From NCBI GenBank assembly GCA_016716185.1, contig JADJWV010000002.1:596501-660500 (forward strand): a DNA stretch of 64,000 nt. The letters are read 5' to 3'. Shown here in pieces: positions 1 to 8,286 of the stretch. The position numbers and the translations under genes are program-made. The DNA is from Saprospiraceae bacterium (GTDB lineage Bacteria > Bacteroidota > Bacteroidia > Chitinophagales > Saprospiraceae). A model generated the notes under the pieces. It was not told where the DNA came from, did no database searches, and was given only the letters and a program-made list of their open reading frames with translations. Within the stretch, counting starts at the first letter, position 1, and the number at the start of each line of letters is the position of its first letter.

Positions 1-820
1 CATCCCATTTGGTTATCCAAATTGTCAGGCCGTTTTCAGTCCTGATGGAAATTTTTTCGCGTTACATACTTTTAGTAAAGAAAAGAGTGAAGTGCATCTG
101 CTTGATTTCGATCGCTGCACCGGTCGTTTTAGCAATCATAGGGTTTGGTATTACTATGATCCTACTAAACTGGATCCCCCACATCAACCTACGGTTGGAG
201 TTGCCATACCTGAAAATTCCCAATTTATGTATATCATATCCCGGGAGAAAGTTCATCAATATGATCTTTGGGCGGAAAATATACCGGCATCAGATCAGGT
301 GGTTGCTGTCTATGATGGTTATATGGATAAATATGCCCCTACCGTGTTTTCGTATGCGCATTTAGCTCCGGATGGTAAAATTTATATAGTAGGCCGCTCG
401 ACCTTATTTAAAATACATGTTATTGATCAACCTGATTTAAAGGGATTAGCCTGTAATGTAAAACAACATTCAATTGATCTTACCTTCCCCAACTCATTTA
501 ATATCCCGTATTTCCCTTATTTTAGGTTGGGACGAGAAGAAGGTAGTATGTGTGATAGTTTAATTACTTCCACAAACCAATCTTTTCAATACAAGCATGT
601 TAAAGTTTACCCAAATCCAGCTTCTAACGAAATTTATTTTTCAAATTTTGGGGGAGATTTTAAAACTATTAATTTAATGGATATTCATGGCAGGAAAATT
701 TTAATCACGGTTAAAAGATATAATTCTATTGATATTTCCGGAGTTGAACCAGGAATATATTTTTTACAATTTGTAACCCAAGGGAAAATTCAACAAATTG
801 AGAAAATCATCATCAACTAG
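1..820 (+). CDS. T9SS type A sorting domain protein, 3' part only
   Basis: The reading frame is already open at base 2 and runs to TAG at 818-820, so the start lies upstream of the window. The visible 272 residues contain propeller-like phrases (AVFSPDGNFFALHTF, LAPDGKIYIVGR), which suggest a WD40/YVTN-type beta-propeller surface protein. The last ~75 residues are a type A T9SS sorting domain: VYPNPASNEIYFSNF, then MDIHGRKI, then GVEPGIYFLQF. In this family that domain directs export across the outer membrane and is cleaved there. The ligand or substrate cannot be told from this fragment. The 234 bases that follow, before the next gene, are AT-rich and show no recognisable element. Confidence 0.85.
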   Translation, partial: IPFGYPNCQAVFSPDGNFFALHTFSKEKSEVHLLDFDRCTGRFSNHRVWYYYDPTKLDPPHQPTVGVAIPENSQFMYIISREKVHQYDLWAENIPASDQVVAVYDGYMDKYAPTVFSYAHLAPDGKIYIVGRSTLFKIHVIDQPDLKGLACNVKQHSIDLTFPNSFNIPYFPYFRLGREEGSMCDSLITSTNQSFQYKHVKVYPNPASNEIYFSNFGGDFKTINLMDIHGRKILITVKRYNSIDISGVEPGIYFLQFVTQGKIQQIEKIIIN

Positions 821-1054
821 GCTCAGCTGATTAGTAAAGAGAATTAGATTTTGTAATTTACGCATATAAATTTATAAATACATATCGGTATTAAGGTCTT
901 GCCAAAAGGACAACCAATTTTCCAAACCGTTTATTTTAATCTGATCTCATACCACGCCTTTTTATTCCGGCTCAATGTTTTGTTATTTTTTATTAAATCT
1001 TTAATTTTTCAGAATTTTATAAGAGTATTGGCGTTTGTATATCAAAACCAAATC

Positions 1055-2620
1055 ATGAATAAAATACTGATCCCAATGATGGTATTGAATGTAGCCAGCC
1101 TGGATGCCCAGGTCGTATCCAACCAAATAAAAGAAGTCACCGTTTTTCTTCAGGGAGCACAGATCTACCGATCCCTTGAATTGAAGCTGGCAGCAGGCGA
1201 ACAGGAGTTGCGCATCAAGGGCCTGGCCACACAACTGGATCCCAACAGCATACAGCTGAGGGCAGCAGGTGATGTTGTTTTGTTGGGTGTCAGGCATGAA
1301 CTCAACTATATTAACGAGCGCAAAAGCGCAGCAGAAGAATTGATCAAAAAGAAGGAGCAGTTGAAAGACGATCTCAGTAAACTCCAGCAAAACAGTTACA
1401 TCCTTCAATTTGAGAAAAACCTTTTGTTGAAAAATCAGGCGCAGGTTGTTGGAGTTCCTAATTCCAATACCAAATTAGAAGACCTGAAGACTTTGATGGA
1501 ATTCCACAAATTGAAATTGACAGAATTGCTGCCGAAAATCTCGGAAGCTGAAAAGAAAGAAAAAGCAGTAATTTCTGAAATTGAAAAAATAGAGAAGCAA
1601 ATCGCTGAATTGCAATCAACGCAACAACCCAGCAGCGAGATCGTGTTGAATCTTTTAACCAAAACGGCCGGAACTCAAGCGTTTCAACTGAGTTATTATG
1701 TGTACGATGCACGTTGGGAAATGCGCTACGATATCCAGGTAAAAGATATTCAATCGCCATTGGATATTAGCTATAAAGCAAATGTTTATCAAAACAGCGG
1801 TGAAGACTGGAAGAATGTCAAATTGCAATTATCAACCGCTAATCCGCTGGAAAGAGGAGACCGTCCGGTATTGCATCCCTGGTATCTGAGAAATCAGCCT
1901 CCGGTTGTTTATCAGCATAAAAGATCGGCACCCGAAGTTGTTCAAAATCAGGCTGCAGACATGATGCAAGCTGCTGGTGGTGTAGAACAATATACACAGG
2001 TCGAAGAACAACTTACCACGCGTTCTTATCAAATCGATTTACCTTATACCGTTTTATCCAATAACAAACCCTTTCATGTTTCCGTGCGGAAGGCCAGTGT
2101 AGCAGCGAAGTACATTTATTTTGCAGTGCCTAAACTCGATCCCGATGCATTCCTCACTGCTGAAATTTCCGAATGGGAAGATCTCGATCTGATGAGCGGT
2201 GAGGCTCAATTATTTCTGGAAGGGACATACCAGGGTAATATGTTTATAGACACGCGGAGCATTCAGGACATGTTGAGGTTATCCTTAGGCAGAGATAAAA
2301 ATGTGGTGATCACGCGTACCAAAATCAAGGATTTTTCGAAGAACAAGTTTTTATCCGATAAAAAAGAAATCACCAAAGCCTATGAGATCGGGATTAAAAA
2401 TAATAAGTCCACAGGGATTGAAATTATAATAGAAGATCAGATCCCGGTTTCTACACAAAAGGAAATTGAAGTGAGTGCCGAGGAAATTTCCGGTGCCAGT
2501 TTAGATGCAGAGACGGGTAAACTGCGTTGGAATCTGAAATTATCTTCCAAGGAAGACAAAAAATTCCGATTGAAATATGCGGTGACTTGTCCGAAGGATT
2601 TTGTGATGAATGTGGAATGA
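1055..2620 (+). CDS. DUF4139 domain-containing protein (MuiA-like family)
   Basis: A 521-residue exported protein. The reading frame extends upstream to a TTG at 899, but the ATG at 1055 gives a normal signal peptide (MNKILIPMMVLNVASLDAQ), so I chose it. After cleavage comes a DUF4140-like N-terminal region (VTVFLQGAQIYRSLELKL), then a long Lys/Glu-rich coiled coil at about residues 90-190. The C-terminal half is a DUF4139 domain, with YDARWEMRYDIQV and the SGEDWKNVKLQLSTANP motif typical of the family. The family is described as mucoidy-inhibitor-like, but its biochemical role is unknown. The gene stands alone and is convergent with the DUF1501 gene; an 8-bp repeat array begins 11 bases after its stop. 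Confidence 0.88.
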   Translation: MNKILIPMMVLNVASLDAQVVSNQIKEVTVFLQGAQIYRSLELKLAAGEQELRIKGLATQLDPNSIQLRAAGDVVLLGVRHELNYINERKSAAEELIKKKEQLKDDLSKLQQNSYILQFEKNLLLKNQAQVVGVPNSNTKLEDLKTLMEFHKLKLTELLPKISEAEKKEKAVISEIEKIEKQIAELQSTQQPSSEIVLNLLTKTAGTQAFQLSYYVYDARWEMRYDIQVKDIQSPLDISYKANVYQNSGEDWKNVKLQLSTANPLERGDRPVLHPWYLRNQPPVVYQHKRSAPEVVQNQAADMMQAAGGVEQYTQVEEQLTTRSYQIDLPYTVLSNNKPFHVSVRKASVAAKYIYFAVPKLDPDAFLTAEISEWEDLDLMSGEAQLFLEGTYQGNMFIDTRSIQDMLRLSLGRDKNVVITRTKIKDFSKNKFLSDKKEITKAYEIGIKNNKSTGIEIIIEDQIPVSTQKEIEVSAEEISGASLDAETGKLRWNLKLSSKEDKKFRLKYAVTCPKDFVMNVE

Positions 2621-2631
2621 AGGGGATGTTA

Positions 2632-2719
2632 GACCTTTCGACCTTTCGACCTTTCGACCTTTAGACCTTTCGACCTTTCGACCTTTCGACCTTTCGACCT
2701 TTCGACCTTTCGACCTTTC
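2632..2719. repeat. 8-bp minisatellite, 11 units of GACCTTTC
   Basis: Eleven head-to-tail copies of GACCTTTC fill exactly 88 bp. Only the fourth copy differs (GACCTTTA, 2656-2663). The array lies in the 300-bp gap between the convergent DUF4139 and DUF1501 genes. Near-perfect identity points to recent expansion or strand slippage. A reading frame through it on the minus strand gives a repetitive ERSKGRKV peptide, which I regard as an artefact of the repeat. Confidence 0.95.
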
Positions 2720-2840
2720 TAAGGAAACAGCTGATTCCAAACATTTGTTTTAATCAATAAAATTATTTTGAAATAGTTCAATGTAGGAATCTAATTTATA
2801 TGAACGAACGAAAGTTTGATTACGAATTACAAATAATTTA

Positions 2841-2916
2841 CAACCAACAACCAACAACCAAAAACCAAAAACTAACATCTAACATCTAACATCTAACACC
2901 CAACAACTAACAACTA
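2841..2916. repeat. Degenerate A/C-rich short repeats (CAACCAACAA / ATCTAAC)
   Basis: A low-complexity stretch containing runs of CAACCAACAACCAACAACC, then three copies of ATCTAAC, then CAACAACTAACAACTAA. It abuts the stop codon of the minus-strand DUF1501 gene. The rest of the 2621-2920 gap (2720-2840) is plain AT-rich DNA with no clear terminator hairpin. It may be an older, decayed version of the tandem repeats seen at 2632-2719. Confidence 0.75.
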
Positions 2917-2920
2917 AAAC

Positions 2921-4519
2921 TCAAGGCAGCACCACCATCAGTGGTTTTGTTTTCTGTGCGGATCTTTGCTGGACTCTTACATAATAATTTCCTGGACGGT
3001 AATTTTCATTTTCGATATCGAATGAATGGATGCCGGCATTCAATTTTCCTTTGAAAATGGTTTTGATTACGGTTCCCATGGGTTCGATCAATTGAATCAG
3101 GGTTGGACCATCGGAGCAACTGACTTGAATTGAAGAACGCGAGCTCAGAGGATTTCCGGTTAGGGTGAGTTCGAGGAATTCCTGTTCTGCGTTAAAATCA
3201 TCGACCGAAGTAATGCAATTTGATTTTTTGATCACCGGCAAAGCCTGATAATTGCGAATCATAATTTCAGAAAGAGCCGGATCCTTTACACAGAACCAAT
3301 CCTGTAAAACAGAGGAATAAACGGATCTGAAATCGTATTGCATGGGGACGTTGTCGTTTTCATTGACCTTTGCTGGGATGAAAGGATTGTTTCCAAATAC
3401 TCCGGGAATTACATTTTTTCCAAAAATAAATAATGGCGCAGCCGCACCATGGTCGGTACCTCCGGAACCATTGGTGCCACTTTGGTTGTCTTTGATCCTC
3501 CGACCAAACTCACTAAAGGTCATTCCTAACACCCGTTCGTCCAGTTTCATGGCTTCCAGATCGCGTTGAAATGCCAGTGAAGCATCGCTGAGGAGTTTTA
3601 AAAGGTTTGCATGGACACCATTGTTTCTGTTGGCGGCATCCACTTGTTCGGAATGAGTATCAAAACCATTGAGACTGACAAGGAATAATCTTGTTTTCAT
3701 GCCCCCTTTAATCACTCTGGCAATTACTTTTAATGCATCTGCGAGGTAGTTTCCGGATGGATAAGTCGCCAGATTATTGCCTTTGAAATATGCTGACAGC
3801 AAATTCTCTGCATATTTTTCCGATTGCCTGCTGATCGTCCTTATGAAACTCAATTCCTTGCCATAGTTATTATTTGGGGCAGGATCATTGATACCCGTTG
3901 GCCACAATCCAAAAATATCGGGATTGGAAACGTTCATCGCCATTTGGGCATTGGGGCCCTGAAACATAAGAGGTAAATTTCCTCCTACCTGAACAGCTAA
4001 AGGATCCGGATTTTGGGCATTGGGATAACCCAATGGGAATCCCGGGAACTCCGTATTCAGGTAACGTCCTAACCAGCCTGTATCTAAGTATTCATCTGTA
4101 TTGGATCCAGTCGCCCAGATATCCGTTGATCTGAAGTGAGAAAAATCCGGATTTGGATATCCAACCGATTGCACAATCGACATTTTTCCTTCGTTAAACA
4201 AGGTCTGAAATCCAGTCATAGATGGATGCAATCCAAGATTTGGATTACCATTAAGCTTTAAAACATTTTGCGAATTGAGATAAATGGTTGGTCTGGCTTT
4301 AACGTAATTATCGTATTGATCCAGCGGAATGGTGGTATTTAATCCATCGTTTCCGCCACCTAAGTAGATTAATACCAACACATGATCTGTATCCACTTGC
4401 GGATTCAACAGTTCGCTCATCCATTGTGAGTTGGTATAGGCATTGACCGGAATTCCATTGATCACGGTTGGTATGACGACTCCTGTTGCTGCGGATTGTA
4501 TAAACTTGCGACGTTTCAT
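2921..4519 (-). CDS. DUF1501 domain-containing protein with T9SS-type C-terminus
   Basis: A 532-residue protein. It starts MKRRKFIQSAATGVVIP, a twin-arginine-like signal (RRKFIQ). The DUF1501 body shows YLGGGNDGLNTTIPL, then QSVGYPNPDFSHFRSTDIW, then TFSEFGRRI and GGTDHGAAAPLFIFG. These match the alkaline-phosphatase-like sulfatase-related fold assigned to the family, but no activity is proven. The last ~80 residues (ELTLTGNPLSSRSSIQVS to YRPGNYYVRVQQ, ending KPLMVVLP) look like a T9SS type A sorting domain. The DUF1800 gene lies 50 bases upstream on the same strand, and these two families are habitual partners. It is probably expressed from the promoter ahead of the DUF1800 gene. Confidence 0.9.
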   Translation of the reverse strand: MKRRKFIQSAATGVVIPTVINGIPVNAYTNSQWMSELLNPQVDTDHVLVLIYLGGGNDGLNTTIPLDQYDNYVKARPTIYLNSQNVLKLNGNPNLGLHPSMTGFQTLFNEGKMSIVQSVGYPNPDFSHFRSTDIWATGSNTDEYLDTGWLGRYLNTEFPGFPLGYPNAQNPDPLAVQVGGNLPLMFQGPNAQMAMNVSNPDIFGLWPTGINDPAPNNNYGKELSFIRTISRQSEKYAENLLSAYFKGNNLATYPSGNYLADALKVIARVIKGGMKTRLFLVSLNGFDTHSEQVDAANRNNGVHANLLKLLSDASLAFQRDLEAMKLDERVLGMTFSEFGRRIKDNQSGTNGSGGTDHGAAAPLFIFGKNVIPGVFGNNPFIPAKVNENDNVPMQYDFRSVYSSVLQDWFCVKDPALSEIMIRNYQALPVIKKSNCITSVDDFNAEQEFLELTLTGNPLSSRSSIQVSCSDGPTLIQLIEPMGTVIKTIFKGKLNAGIHSFDIENENYRPGNYYVRVQQRSAQKTKPLMVVLP

Positions 4520-4569
4520 TTTCAGAATTTGTAGATAAACAATTTAATTTGAAAAAACAAGTACCATAA

Positions 4570-6234
4570 TTACGAGAGATGATATTCTGCCTGCGATAAA
4601 ATTTCCCTGTACAATGCGCTCAATCTCGTTTCAACTGCATTGCGGGCCACCGGATCCGTTGGATTTGTAATAAACCGGTCCCATGCATCTGTCCAATAGG
4701 TTTCATTAGGAAAACCACTTACCAGATTATTTTTAAAGTAATTGTAAGATGCATCGGAGATCGGATAATTGTATAAAACTGTAACGGCATCGCGTACGAG
4801 TTGATCTGCAGAAAATGGATTTGGCAATTGCGCAGTTAATACGGTGGGATCAATTTTTAAGTTGATACCCAAAAATTCAATTCCATTTGGGCTGGTTATG
4901 TTTTCAGCGATTCTGTTTTTGTTTGCCATGGAATCTGCATTGATCCAGATCTCGTGGTATTGGGGTTGCTGGTACCAGGCCTGCCAACCCGCTACCAATG
5001 GTGGCTCTCCAATATTTAAACCTTGATAGGAGGACAGTGCAAATACCGCACCCCATGAAACATATTGTTGCTTCAGTGAGTCATCATCAATATGCTCCGG
5101 AAATTTTACCGAAAACTCGCGGCAGATCCCTACCGCGTAATCGAGAGGATTCTTGATGACGCAATTTAAATTGGCGACATCGAAAAAATGTTGTGAAGAA
5201 AAAAGTTTTTGTAAAGTCGGTTTGATATTGAAATTATTCAGGATGAGGACATCTGCCAAAGGTTGGATGACATTGGTTTCCACAAAATCATCGATTTCGT
5301 AGTACACAAAAAAGCGGTAGATTTTCCTGCAAATATGTCTGGCGGTTTCCCGGTTTGCAAACAACATATCGATGAGCTCGTTGAGTTCCTGTTCGCCCTG
5401 CGTCAGGAATTTGCCAGTGATTACCCTGTTGTTATAAAAAGCAGAAAATTGTTTATTGAAGGTATCGTGCTGAGTGAAATCGAAGTAATAGGTCATGGGC
5501 ATGACCAAGGGATTGATCCGGTATCCTGTAAGGATTCTGGCCGCTGCTTTCACATCGTCTTCCGTGTATTTTGAATCGGGTCCTTTGCCCACAGTAAAAA
5601 GTTCCTGTAATTCGCGGGCATAATTCTCGTCAGGTGCGTTTTTAGAATTGAGGTACCCGTTTAAATAAAAGAGCATTGCAGGATTGAGTGTAATCACTTT
5701 AGCCAGATCTTTGAAATTACCAAGGCAGTTTTCGCGCAACAATTTATAATATTGATAATTGGCTTGAGCAAACTGGACTGTCTGAAATTCAATGGCAAAA
5801 TGGTTGTGCCAGAACAAAGTCATTTTTTCGGTAATGTTGGTATTTTGGCGGATGAGATTACCCACCCACCAGGCTTTCAGGGTGTCGATTCTGGCCTGGT
5901 AGTATTGAGGGGGTAAATTGGCATTGATTGGAGCATTTATAAATGTTTTTCCAAAAGGCACATCCGGATCATCGTTTGCACTAACAGCATATACATTCAG
6001 AGGTGGAGAAGGAATGGCGTCAACCGTAAGAAGGTCGTCCAGCGATTTGCTAAGCCCTTTATTGACCGAAAGTTGGATATCCGGTAGTTTGACCCCAAAA
6101 CAAAGCCTTCTGAGCAGGTGGGTCGCCTCTCTGGAGGTCCAGGGACCGGAATAAGGATCTAAAGCAGCTGATGGAGGGTAAGCTGTAAAAGTCCGGTTTG
6201 GCTTAAAAATCTTTAAAAAATCACTACGTTGCAT
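4570..6234 (-). CDS. DUF1800 domain-containing protein
   Basis: A 554-residue DUF1800 protein. Family landmarks in order are ATHLLRRLCFG (near residue 40), MTLFWHNHFAI, NYARELQELFTVG, NRETARHICRKIYRFFV, NPLDYAVGICREF and GEPPLVAGWQAWYQ. The function is unknown; the family nearly always sits beside DUF1501, as here. I chose the ATG at 6234. A TTG six codons further upstream (6252) falls inside a good -7 promoter element, so it is unlikely to be translated. No clear signal peptide is visible, in contrast to its Tat-like partner. Confidence 0.9.
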   Translation of the reverse strand: MQRSDFLKIFKPNRTFTAYPPSAALDPYSGPWTSREATHLLRRLCFGVKLPDIQLSVNKGLSKSLDDLLTVDAIPSPPLNVYAVSANDDPDVPFGKTFINAPINANLPPQYYQARIDTLKAWWVGNLIRQNTNITEKMTLFWHNHFAIEFQTVQFAQANYQYYKLLRENCLGNFKDLAKVITLNPAMLFYLNGYLNSKNAPDENYARELQELFTVGKGPDSKYTEDDVKAAARILTGYRINPLVMPMTYYFDFTQHDTFNKQFSAFYNNRVITGKFLTQGEQELNELIDMLFANRETARHICRKIYRFFVYYEIDDFVETNVIQPLADVLILNNFNIKPTLQKLFSSQHFFDVANLNCVIKNPLDYAVGICREFSVKFPEHIDDDSLKQQYVSWGAVFALSSYQGLNIGEPPLVAGWQAWYQQPQYHEIWINADSMANKNRIAENITSPNGIEFLGINLKIDPTVLTAQLPNPFSADQLVRDAVTVLYNYPISDASYNYFKNNLVSGFPNETYWTDAWDRFITNPTDPVARNAVETRLSALYREILSQAEYHLS

Positions 6235-6249
6235 ACAGAGAAATTTAAT

Positions 6250-6278
6250 CAAAAATAATTCGGATAATTGAACTCAAA
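6250..6278 (-). promoter_or_regulatory. Candidate promoter for the DUF1800-DUF1501 pair
   Basis: Read on the minus strand, TTTG (6278-6275) is followed after 17 bases by TATTTTTG (6257-6250), matching the Bacteroidota -33/-7 form TTTG...TAnnTTTG. The ATG lies 15 bases downstream. The spacing is slightly shorter than the usual 19-20. Confidence 0.55.
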
Positions 6279-6382
6279 CTGTAAATTCATGTTAAATGAT
6301 TCAAACTTTTCAAAATTTAATTTTTTAGCTTTATTCCTTATATTTTGGCGAAAGCCCTGAGCGACGAAGTCCAGGAACTCTT

Positions 6383-6410
6383 TTTGCCACAGAAACGTTT
6401 GTTAACTTTG
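6383..6410 (+). promoter_or_regulatory. Candidate promoter flanked by an inverted repeat
   Basis: TAACTTTG (6403-6410) is a good Bacteroidota -7 element; a TTTG lies 16 bases upstream (6383-6386). The element is bracketed by TCCAGGA (6370-6376) and its perfect reverse complement TCCTGGA (6411-6417), which could be an operator or could form a leader hairpin. It would serve the lipoprotein gene at 6433. Confidence 0.5.
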
Positions 6411-6432
6411 TCCTGGATTTAATTCACACTGA

Positions 6433-7053
6433 ATGATAAGAACAGGTATTGCAATTTTATTCTTCACAACGATGGCTTGTAAAAAGCCGGAGGTCAAACC
6501 CATAGAAATGGTAGGAAAGTATTCGGTACATTTGGAACTCGACCAAAAAAATTTTGATAAAAAAGCTGTCCACGACAGCATTAAAGAAGCCATGACCAAA
6601 GCCAAAGACGATCTGGCCAAAGCTAAAGAAGAACTCGATGCAAAAATGGACACTGCCTTTATTGACACATCCAGTTTTGAAGGCAAGATGGAGTATTTTG
6701 CAAAATCGTTTGCCAAGTCTATGGCCAGTTTCGGCAAGGATTTAGGTGAACTTGGTATTTTATTGGGTGAGGCTGCGGGAGATGTGGCAACCGGTGCCAT
6801 GGATTTTACAGAAAGCCTGCTCCAGAAAATAAAGCTCGACATTGAATTATTGCCGAATGGCAAGCTTGAAACCAGTTCTGAAATTGCGAATAAAATCAAA
6901 TTCATCGGATCCAGCTGGGAAGTCAAAAACGATTCGATCAGTTTTAAAGATGACAACGGATTGCATGTACAAACCTATTTAATTCAGGATAAGACCGATA
7001 AAGGGTTTGTGCTCGTACACGATAAATACCGATTGATATTCAACAAGAAGTAA
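6433..7053 (+). CDS. Putative lipoprotein with Lys/Ala-rich helical region
   Basis: A 206-residue protein of no family I recognise. It begins MIRTGIAILFFTTMACKK, a lipoprotein signal with the lipobox TMAC, so Cys16 would be lipidated. Residues ~45-85 are rich in Lys, Ala, Asp and Glu (SIKEAMTKAKDDLAKAKEEL) and should form a coiled coil. A Gly/Ala-rich stretch (GELGILLGEAAGDVATGAM) follows, then a beta-rich C-terminus (LDIELLPNGKLETS, WEVKNDSISFKDDNG) like a lipocalin-type or META-like sensor domain. It is monocistronic and ends 3 bases from the convergent amidohydrolase gene. Confidence 0.75.
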   Translation: MIRTGIAILFFTTMACKKPEVKPIEMVGKYSVHLELDQKNFDKKAVHDSIKEAMTKAKDDLAKAKEELDAKMDTAFIDTSSFEGKMEYFAKSFAKSMASFGKDLGELGILLGEAAGDVATGAMDFTESLLQKIKLDIELLPNGKLETSSEIANKIKFIGSSWEVKNDSISFKDDNGLHVQTYLIQDKTDKGFVLVHDKYRLIFNKK

Positions 7054-7056
7054 TCA

Positions 7057-8241
7057 TCAGATTTTTTGGACCCTGGCCGAGTCTTTAATTTTCAATTGGT
7101 CCTGGTCCGAATAGACTTCATTGATCCAATTGACTCCGGGATTTTTATTTGGAGTAAAGCTGCCCAAATCATTCTGCATTCCAAGTGCGGTTGCCCCATT
7201 CATCGTTGCCCACTTTAGTACTGTTTCCAGATCAAGCCAAGCATTGTATTTTAATATGGTCTGCATTTCAGATAACACAGACAGTTTCCAATTCGAACTC
7301 AAGCTATCGGTTCCAATGGCCATATTTGAATTCGCATTTACAAAATGCCTGTACTCGGGTAATGTATTTTCTATAAATAAATTAGCGTTAGGGCAGGTCA
7401 CAAAATAAATATTGGAATTCCATTCCTGAAGACGTTGAATATGGTGAATTCGGGATTGGGTGTTGTGTATGAGTAGTAATTTATTTTCTGCAGATAACTG
7501 ATCCATGATATATTTCAAGGAATCCACTCCATTGGGTTCAAAATGTTCCATTGAAAATCCGAATCCGGACCAAAATTCGGGATACCCACCACTCTTGGAT
7601 TGAAATAACAAATCGTCGTCGGGAGATTCCTGATTGTGAATACTCAGTATGTGGTTCGAATGATTATTCAGCCGGTTGATTTTATTAAACATTGCAGAAG
7701 AAACACTGTAAGCTGCATGAGGAACCATGGACTTCGGGAGATCTTCAAAAGCAGTATAAACTTCGCGGTAATTTTCAAACAATGAATCTGTAAGTTTTTC
7801 CTGCAAGAAATCAAAAGCTTCAATAAATGAATAATATTTTATCGGGCTACTTTTTTTGATTTCAATGGTATCCGTTTTGTTTGATATATCACCTACAGCG
7901 ACAATTCCCTCTCGTTGCATTTCTTCATCTGCAGCTTTGATGGCACTTTGTATTTCCTCAAGATCTTCGCCTCTATGGGTCACAACGCTTTTTAAGAATG
8001 GTATCAGCTTGGTACCTGTTTGAAATTTCCCTTTCAGATGTGAAAGTTCGAGATGACAATGAGCATTGACAAAACCTGGTGTAAGGATTCCGGGGTAGTA
8101 GTTACAATCTTTTAATTCATTTTCAGATGCAGCACGGAATTCCAAAACAGTACCTTTCCCATGGAGAATGAGGATGTGATTTTTAAAGAATCCATTTTTT
8201 CCATCGTGAATAAAATCTGCAGTAAGTTTTCGGATTTGCAT
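7057..8241 (-). CDS. Amidohydrolase family protein, aminofutalosine deaminase-like
   Basis: A 394-residue metal-dependent hydrolase of the amidohydrolase superfamily. Metal ligands and active-site motifs are NAHCHLELSHLKG, PHAAYS, SIHNQES, LLIHNT and GTDSLSSN. This pattern resembles the branch with guanine/chlorohydrolase-type deaminases and aminofutalosine deaminase (MqnX), which acts in futalosine-type menaquinone synthesis; the substrate assignment is an inference. The ATG at 8241 replaces a TTG six codons upstream. It follows the DUF1015 gene by 45 bases and is likely part of the same minus-strand transcript. No other menaquinone genes are in view. Confidence 0.8.
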   Translation of the reverse strand: MQIRKLTADFIHDGKNGFFKNHILILHGKGTVLEFRAASENELKDCNYYPGILTPGFVNAHCHLELSHLKGKFQTGTKLIPFLKSVVTHRGEDLEEIQSAIKAADEEMQREGIVAVGDISNKTDTIEIKKSSPIKYYSFIEAFDFLQEKLTDSLFENYREVYTAFEDLPKSMVPHAAYSVSSAMFNKINRLNNHSNHILSIHNQESPDDDLLFQSKSGGYPEFWSGFGFSMEHFEPNGVDSLKYIMDQLSAENKLLLIHNTQSRIHHIQRLQEWNSNIYFVTCPNANLFIENTLPEYRHFVNANSNMAIGTDSLSSNWKLSVLSEMQTILKYNAWLDLETVLKWATMNGATALGMQNDLGSFTPNKNPGVNWINEVYSDQDQLKIKDSARVQKI

Positions 8242-8286
8242 AGACTGGAAACAATTCAATATGAAAAAAAAAATCGATTAATTAAG

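Noticed and set aside
2632..2719. Possible CRISPR array
   Set aside because: The 8-bp units are directly joined with no spacers, and no cas genes are in the window. The same applies to 25770-25857.
2540..2740. A 66-residue minus-strand frame giving a repeating ERSKGRKV peptide
   Set aside because: It is only the translation of the 8-bp tandem array (24 bp equals eight codons) and overlaps the 3' end of the DUF4139 gene; nothing suggests expression.
6402..6956. A 184-codon minus-strand frame opposite the lipoprotein gene
   Set aside because: Low-complexity Ser/Ala/Leu composition is the mirror of the Lys/Ala-rich coiled coil on the other strand.
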